Positions 56,335 to 64,000 of a stretch of 64,000 nt of DNA are shown one piece after another. The position numbers and the translations under genes are program-made. The notes under the pieces are model-generated. The model had not been told where the DNA came from. It did not search any database and saw nothing but the letters and a program-made list of their open reading frames with translations. Source of the stretch: Mesodorylaimus sp. YZB2_4 (Eukaryota > Nematoda > Enoplea > Dorylaimida > Dorylaimidae); NCBI GenBank assembly GCA_030248295.1, contig JASANH010000846.1, positions 1-64,000 of the forward strand, given 5' to 3'. Numbering within the stretch: the stretch's first letter is position 1; the number at the start of each line of letters is the position of its first letter.

Positions 56335-59300
56335 ATGAGTGAAAAAGAAGGAGTCAGTGAAGAGGTCCAAATCGAAGACGAAGGCATTGGTGAAAGGACG
56401 AACTTATTAGCATACGTGAGAAACTCGTTGATTGAGCAACGTCAGAAGCGAGCCTCGGCCTGCGGACATTGCGGCCATCATCAAAAGGAAAGGCGGCTGA
56501 AGCCTTCGGACAGCGCCTGTTGTATCGAAACTTGCGCGGGTAATAAGCAGGAAACGGAAGAGCGCAAGGAAATAAAGCAAAAACACGGCGCCAGTATTCG
56601 ACATCAGCTGGCTCGTGGTCTGCTCAAATTACGATCAAACGAAGAAAAGGGGAACGAGCAGCGAGCTTCATCCTCGCCCTCGCTAGACGTCATTGGCCTA
56701 AATAATTACGGGGCTATTACGAAACGAGCCGGCCAGACTCGCTCACTTTCTTCGCAGCATCTATTATCGACTTCCTCTCAACAACTTACAGCCTCCTGTA
56801 GGCCAACGAATCCCTATCCAACTCCCAACATGACCGAATATCGTTACCGTCGCTATTCGGCCATTTCGGCCCCTGCAGTCTCGCTCCTATCGTCGATCGC
56901 GGACGAGGATGAAAATCGAAGCGACCAGCATCCGCTCCCCTTCACATCGCCTCGCTTTGAGGAAGACCCAAAAACGAAGAAGGTACATTTTTCATAAAAT
57001 TCCCTCTTCCTGCCCATGGCCACCTTTTTAGCTGCCCCTTAACGATTTTTATCATCCTTTTGTCGGTCATTTTGGCCGACTGCGCGGCGGGCATAAACGG
57101 CCCATCTTGTCTTCCAATCAATTTCTAAGTCACAGGACCTCTTTTGGGAAGAGGCCCAAGATAGGAATGTACCTTTCCACTCATCTCTGAGCTGGGCATC
57201 GAGGAGGCGGCAAACACTCAGCCAAACAACCACATCCTGTGCGGTCGCCTTCATGAACGGGTCCCAGCCCAATACGCTCGAACTGAAGAGCGTGTCAGCG
57301 GCAGTGAGTTCGGTGGCTTTGGGACTAAAAAGGCGAGTGTCCGAATGCAAACGAGAAGATGAATCAGATTTCGTTTCTCCTTCCAAACAGACCACATCCA
57401 CATCGGGCACTGCCGCTACTGGTGACTCGGCTCCGAGGAAGTCCGTGGATGAGTTGAGGGCGGTGCTTATCAAGCGATGGGATCAACTGGCCAGACATCG
57501 GCTTGTCGTCTTGCACCTTATACTTGAAGCCTATTTGTTCTCATTCCTAATCGCTTATTTCTGCCAATTTCAAGTAAGTTGAAGAGTCTTGTTTTGAGCT
57601 AGATCAAACAGGGACGGCTCTCGTTTAAGGGTCACACTCAACTATGGGTCATCTTAATCCTGTGCTGCTTAATTGGCTACTGCAACATTCTGGTGCTTCT
57701 TTGTGTTGCGTGTCCTCTGATAAGTGGTCGGCCAGTTTTTATCAGTCTCGTATCACTATCGATGGCCACCCTCTGGCCAGTGCTTATGTGGCTATTGACC
57801 CTGTGCTATCCGGACGAGGAGGTCTTGTCCGAAGTGGACAAGTCAGCTCGGGCCATCAACGGATTGCCGGCAATGTTACTGTACATCTGCGCACTGTATT
57901 CCTGCTTGACCTTTCCAAAATTCATGGACGCCGTTTGGGGCCTGACAACATCAACGTTGCACCTAGTCGTTACTTACGTCAGACAAGCACCCGATAGAGA
58001 AAGTTCTGCTCAGCAGGTAGCATCGATGTTTGTGCCTTGAGGCATGTGTTGCTGACAGAAAATTTGTCCGCGCAGATATGCGCAAGTGTTATGATCCTAT
58101 TGATGGCCAATGCGTTCGGCATGTTCGTATCATTAGCTTTACGAAGGAGTAGAGAACTCATGTGGCGAGAATTCGACGACTCAATTGAAAAACGAGCCAC
58201 TGTCGAGTACGAGAAAGATAGACAGGTACGACGACATCCACCAAGAGCTCCTTCCATTTCTAATTAACCGCGCTATGCGTTTGACCACCTTCCGTCGCAG
58301 TGACTTGATTCTCTCTCTCCCAATGCATTTTGTTTTACAAACCGAGTGTTTCTGCCATTTTCAGGAACAGCTCCTCTTGAGTATTATTCCCGCTCACTTG
58401 GCCGCACGGGTCCGTAAAACTATATTGAACCGAGCAAGCAAGACTCGTGAGAGTATTGATACAAACGCGGAACAGCCGCGCCTTTTCCATGATCTGCATG
58501 TTCAACAGCACGAAAATGTCAGGTATGCCGTCAGAATGAGGAAAGGCGGAGGCGGGCACGATGTGCTTTGACCACTTTTTACGGGCATGCTGATCGTAAT
58601 CGAAGTATCTTGCCGTATGCACTGCTGGTTGATGTCGTGGAGGTCTGCTAATGCTAATGCATTGAAGTGACGCTACGCTTAAAACCATGCATCAACTCAA
58701 CGGAGCAGCTGTGCTTAGGATTCCAATCTACTGCTCAATTTTCCCGAAGCGCATTAATTCATCTTGTGCTTTATAAAATGCCCTGAATTCATCTCCAAGC
58801 TCAGCATATTTTTTGCTAAACTTATGCCCATTTTGCCTTTTCACATGGAAACTCGATACAGTTGAAGCAAAGATAATTTTTCTTTTCACTCTCAAAGGTC
58901 CAATTTTGATTTCTGCAGATTGGGTTCTTTCCTATTCGTGCTCGCTCAGAACAGCTCCAAGATAGAGTGCATTCGAGATAGGCGTTTATCAAATATAATG
59001 CCCTGGGAGTCATTCCGATGCCAGATGTCATTTTTGTTTTCTCTGGAAAATGGAAAGATAATGAATGATTCTCATTTTTTCTTTCAGTGTACTCTTCGCT
59101 GATATTGTTAACTTTACTCCTCTGACGGCCGAATTGACAGCTCCGCAACTCGTACGATTCTTAAACGATCTCTACAGCCGTTTCGACGAAATAGCACAGG
59201 TGCGTTTCAGAAAACCTATAAACTTCGACTTAGCCTTAGAAAAACTTTGCTGTTCAAAAACATAAAATTTAGTGTTCAGATGTTTACTCGACTTTTTTTA

Positions 59301-62300
59301 TTTAGGAATTCCAATGTATGCGCATAAAGATTCTTGGCGATTGTTACTATTGCGTCAGTGGCATGCCAGTCAGCCGGCCCAATCATGCAGACAATTGCGT
59401 GAAGATGGCTTTGGCCATGATCGAAGCCATAAAGTAAACTAAGCATGAAGGCATCAGTATCCAAGCGTATGCCAACTGCCAGATTTTAGGTCATTGAGAG
59501 AAGGTACCAGTATCATGATGGACATGCGAATCGGTGTTCATTCTGGCTCTGTGCTTTGCGGGATTCTGGGACTGAAGAAATGGCAATACGATATTTGGTC
59601 GGATGATGTCACGATCGCTAATCATATGGAGCAAGGAGGCAGTCCCGGGTACGAAATTCCTCTGCAGCCCCAGAGAGCCATTTACTACATGCATTATGAT
59701 GATTTTAAGGAGAGTGCACATCACCAAGGCTACGTTGCAGTTGCTCTCAGGTAGGCCAGTCACTGTGCCCACATCTGCGTCACAAAAACATAATTCTCTG
59801 TGCAGGTGACTACAACATCATTCCCGCAAGCACAAGGGAGCCATACATACTGGCCCAGCGTCTAGAGACATACTTCATCCTACCATATCCAGCCACATCG
59901 ACCACGTATCCACCCGAAGCCAGTTCAGCATCGGTGGAAGATATCGTAGTCTCCGCCAATGGGTGTTCCGCGCCCTTGGCTCAAATGACGGACAAGAAAC
60001 GGGAAGAACGTGAAGATGGTGAGAGGGAGAGGAAGGTCCAAAATAAGCAGCTGAAAGTTTTCGCACCATCTACTCGATCATTCGATCGCGCCAAATCTTT
60101 TTCTTTTCGTCAATATCATGGCACCACAGATATGACTTCCCATGATTCCAAGCCGAAACGAAGTGTGGCGCCGTTGGGCCGGAATAACAATGCCAGCGAG
60201 GCAGAAACTGTCTCAAATACGCCACTGTTGCATGTTTGTGACAAGCAAAGGCAAACGGCCAAGATGTCCAAGATTATCGAATTTTGGGGCGGTGCTGATA
60301 CTCCATTTTCAAATCTAAGCCGGCGTCGATCATCTGATCACGTCAGAGCGGCCGTAAGAAGAGTTTTTCTTAGACCATTCCCAACTATGACCTTCTCGAT
60401 TTTAGAGCATCACCGCAATTGAAAATAATTACAAGCAGTACAGGTGGCGCGATCTTGTCGCTACGAAGACGTCTTATCCCGACCTGCTATCTAAAGTGTG
60501 CTGCAGCGAGGCACGTCGCAGGGAGGGCACCACCGGGGCGAATCTTCTGCTGGATGGTGCCCTGACGTTTAGCGACCAAGCAGTCGAGGATAGCTTCTAC
60601 GAAAATGCCCAACCAATTTCCACTGCCCTATCGACTTCATTGGCAGCCATCACCACCTTCTTCGTTGGTGTTGTTGGATCGGCCTGCACGCTGGTCAGGT
60701 AAGTGCTTAAATGCGGTGATCCCTGTGCCAGCCTTTTTTGAGTGGACTGCTAAGTCTTTTTGGCGCAGGAGATGTGGTCAGACCTTCTTGCATAGAGGTA
60801 TACCTAGTATGCTGATAGCGTCCGACAAGAGCATTCGTAGCTGGATGCTATCCTTATTTGTATAGGCCTATTGGTTGTTGAGACATGGTTCCCTTCGCAC
60901 TGTGCTACTTCGACTCCTACTGTATGTGCAGCCGCTTACTCAATCTTGTCCCTGCCTCTACTGTAGAGCGGACATAGTCAGTTCGATCGTGTTTACTGGA
61001 ATTCTCGTATTTCTGGTCGTCCTCAGTCTCGTTCAATGGAACTCGAAACTGACGGTTGGCAGTTTAATCATCGCGAAAATGTGCGCAGCTCATTATGCCC
61101 CTTTGCAGAAAGATCGAAAAGTCAATTACGTTCCACCATTCACTGCCTTTGAAAACTACGAAAACGTGTCGAGATGCGTTATACCTGGCTTAGTGCTAAT
61201 TCTATCCATGGCACTGGCCATAGTCTTCCTTGTAAGGATGAGATATTTTCATTTCTTTTAATGCCATGCACTTTGATATATCAAATGATTTTAGGCCATT
61301 TGTGCACAGGCGGGCAAGTGTTCCAATGCCAAGGTAAGTACTAATTTTCGGAAATCATATGGGACGCTCCCAATGCGCCGTCCATTTCAGTATGACGTAT
61401 GCCTCTTCCAACTGGTTCTTCTGCTGGTCATATCAAGTTGTCGGCCGGGGTTCCTATTTCGATTTGGTATAACACTCGCATTTTTCGTCATCTTCGTGTC
61501 TATCTTCTTCTATTCATCCGATATTGATCTCAGCACTTCAACCTCCCTCATTTTAAAGGCTGCCAACGGCAGCTATCTTGGAAAGTGAGCGTGACTAAGG
61601 GTGTGTTTGGGTGAAACTCATCACCGCCTGGGCAATCATTTTAATAGCAGTTACAGTACGCCCAGGGCTTGACGTCACAACAGAGATACCCTTTGGGGGT
61701 GCACTGCATTGGCTGGGCTTCCTGTACGGAAATCAATCAGCGGTCATTTGTCACTTCGAGAAGGAAGTAATCTGAAAAAGCATACTTTCAGCGTGACAAT
61801 TCAAGTGCAGGGCTTGACCGGGCTTCCGTTTGAACTTCGAGCCATCCTCAATGTATCGGCGCTGATTTTGCTGGTCATCTGCATATCGTGGCTGGTAAGT
61901 TGCGTGGGAAGTTTCAAGCATGAAAATTTATTCACTGGGAGTCAAGGATCGATATGCGGCACGTGCTTATCGTAGAGTAGTTACAACGTTTCAACAAATG
62001 CATGAAGTCCAAGTCAGAGTGCACGTTAGGGCCACCTCGAATTAGTGAAAATGTCTTTGCGGTCTGTCTACCGCGGGAATAAGCATATGATCTGACAACT
62101 AATCGTTTCCGCCCAAGCCTCACAGCCACCCTTACGTTGTTAGATCGAATATGAAGCAAAAGTGGACTGGTTGTGTATGGCATCATTCAGAGGCGAGCAA
62201 GAGGACGTCGAGACCATGCAGGATATCAACATGATCCTTCTGCACAACATCTTACCGAATCATGTGGCTGATCATTTCCTTCGACCGGAACGACCACCCG

Positions 62301-63245
62301 AAGTGAACAGGCCCCTCGAAAGCCTGGAGTGTCCATTTTTGGTCATGTGCCCTTTTCTACTTTCAGGAACTTTATCACGAGAATCATCCCTACGTGTGTG
62401 TTATGTTCGCTTCCATTCCCAACTTCAAGGACTTCTGGTCCCAGTGGGACTTTAGTCGACAACTCGAGTGCCTTCGTTTGCTCAATGAAATCGTATGCGA
62501 ATTTGACAAGGTGACCCACTTTATGCCCGTTAACTCCCTAATGCAATTTCAGCATAAGTGCTTTCTCCTTTTTTATGTTCAGCTCTTGGCCAAGTTGAAG
62601 TATAGCAACGTGGAAAAGATTAAAACCGTAGGCAGCACTTACATGGCCGTTTGCGGATTACACTCCAATCCGGCCATGCAATTGGTGAGTGCCAATCGAT
62701 TCGTGCAATGAGTCCAGTTTTTTATACAAAAAAGTGCCAATTCGATCAGGACCCTCGCCGTTTTACTGCCATTATGGTAGAATTTGCCATCGCAATGATG
62801 AACTTGTTGGAACAGATCAATCGTGACGCTTTTCAGAATTTTCAGCTTCGAATTGGTAATTCGATTTTGCAAAGCAAACCGAAAAAAAGTGAACTGATTG
62901 CCCAGTACATTTTAGGCATGAGTTTCGGTCCAGTTATTGCTGGCGTCATCGGCGCTCAGAAACCCCAATACGACATTTGGGGTAACACAGTGAACGTGGC
63001 CAGCCGGATGGACACGCATGGGGTGATGGGAAAAATTCACGTGCGTTGCGCACCGCCCCCTTTTTTCGGCAAAATTAAATTTGGCGTGCCAATTTTTCTA
63101 GGTGACCCAAGATGCCGCCGCGGCGTTGCAAGCATGTGGCTACGAGGTGGAATCGCGAGGATTGATCAGAATAAAGGGAATCAAACATGAAGTGGAAACT
63201 TACTTTGTGCATCCGCCTGTCGACAGACGGTCCGTGGCTTATTAG
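56335..63245 (+). CDS. Transmembrane adenylyl cyclase, ADCY2/4/7 (Ac76E) type
   Basis: The enzyme makes cAMP from ATP at the plasma membrane under G-protein control. About eighteen exons start at ATG 56335 and end at TAG 63243-63245. A long hydrophilic N terminus of about 300 residues contains a Cys/His cluster (CGHCGHH...CC..C). The first membrane set follows ([17 protein letters not shown] onward). The C1 domain has both metal-binding Asp ([12 protein letters not shown] and [13 protein letters not shown]), then [21 protein letters not shown] long C1b linker precedes the second membrane set (60960-61900). The C2 domain begins [14 protein letters not shown]. It has the adenine-contacting Lys segment [12 protein letters not shown] and the catalytic [17 protein letters not shown] (Asn, Arg). 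These features best match the ADCY2/4/7 branch. All key residues are present, so it should be active. Confidence 0.93.
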
Positions 63246-64000
63246 GTTTCTATATTGCGCATGAACACGGTGTATAATGTCTGTCCGATACAGTATGGGT
63301 TGAGATAAGGGTATTGGATATTGACGATACGTCTACCGCAGATGCGTTATTCGATATGACCCCTACATGACTTATAAATCGAATCCTATGTACATGCTAA
63401 AGTAGTGATCACGCATTCAGTGATACAGGATGGCACATTTTTCATCACATCCTTGTGTGGTATGGTTTGCTCGTGACGTGCGCTCTCTTACGATAAGTCC
63501 CTTGATCAGCAAGGACTTAGAGCAGAAGACACTTCCTTCTTTCTAAGAAATTACGTTATCATACCACCTCCTCGAGGCTCAAAGGCGGACCCAACTACCG
63601 TTCAACATGACGTTGTTCAAAAACTCATGCCTAGGTATCTGGCCTGGTGGGATCAGTTTGGAGTGGGCGTGAGCGCGTGCGACGGTTTCTGAGGCCTCAA
63701 TGAAAAGACTAGCTTTATATTTCGTGAACTTCATTATTACAGCTCTATTTGTATTTTAATGAGTGCTTTCTTTGATGTGTTTTCTGGTTTCAGCTTCAGG
63801 CAGTAGGAAGAACATTCCTGCCAGCGGAGTCCACTAATGAGCAGCAAAGGGTGCGAAACCTAAAAAAAGACTCATTTCATTTTCGGACCTCACGTCGAGC
63901 TTTGGAGCCTGCTGGCAGTTTGGAGCCTATCTTGTTATAGGACCTCATAAAAAGCCTCCGCATTGGCTCTTTGTAATTAGAAACTCTGTGGTACAGCAAA
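63246..64000. other. 3' flank of the adenylyl cyclase gene
   Basis: No further gene or repeat is supported up to the window end. It probably includes the 3' UTR; no clear AATAAA was identified soon after the stop. Confidence 0.45.

Overview
The window is nuclear DNA of an invertebrate animal. The genes have many short GT-AG introns, often 45-70 bp, and encode typical metazoan proteins: a transmembrane adenylyl cyclase, the cilium protein IFT81, a KCTD3-type BTB/WD40 protein, a USP48-type deubiquitinase, cysteine dioxygenase and secreted Kunitz proteins. Compact introns and roughly balanced base composition would suit a tardigrade or another small-genome invertebrate, but I cannot place the species from sequence alone. 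There are no operons, and Shine-Dalgarno sites or CRISPR arrays do not apply.

Layout. 1-6.2 kb holds two decayed Ty3/Gypsy retrotransposons joined head to head: one on the minus strand (RT-RNase H-integrase) and one on the plus strand (integrase, a third ORF and an LTR). Both integrases end in a PWWP-like domain. 7.1-9.5 kb is a fusion of a dead tyrosine-phosphatase-like domain and a macro-like domain. 12.9-14.0 kb is an unknown single-pass membrane protein. 16.0-17.2 kb is cysteine dioxygenase. 19-24.4 kb is mobile-element territory: TIR elements, CXC-domain retroelement fragments and a retropepsin fragment. 24.4-26.7 kb is a large palindrome carrying two divergently transcribed Kunitz genes. 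27.7-30.5 kb is a PLAT-domain gene whose terminal exon is repeated as a 175-bp tandem array. 31-35.7 kb holds inverted-repeat elements and two broken coding fragments. 35.8-40.0 kb is KCTD3, 41.4-42.1 kb a solo LTR and a repeat, 42.9-44.9 kb a USP48-like protease, 45.5-46.1 kb a third Kunitz gene, 47.3-48.4 kb a Mutator-like non-autonomous element, 49.2-50.4 kb a PP1-type phosphatase, 50.7 kb a tRNA-like gene, 51.6-54.8 kb IFT81, and 56.3-63.2 kb an ADCY2/4/7-type adenylyl cyclase.

The host genes look unrelated and do not form one pathway. The most unusual material is the integrase-PWWP architecture seen in two divergent elements, the terminal-exon array in the PLAT gene, and the phosphatase/macro pseudoenzyme. 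Gene spans run from inferred start to stop codon across introns. Splice sites were read by eye from GT/AG and protein-family continuity, so individual exon ends may be off by a few bases. Several frames break at G or C runs, so some apparent pseudogenes may reflect sequencing error.
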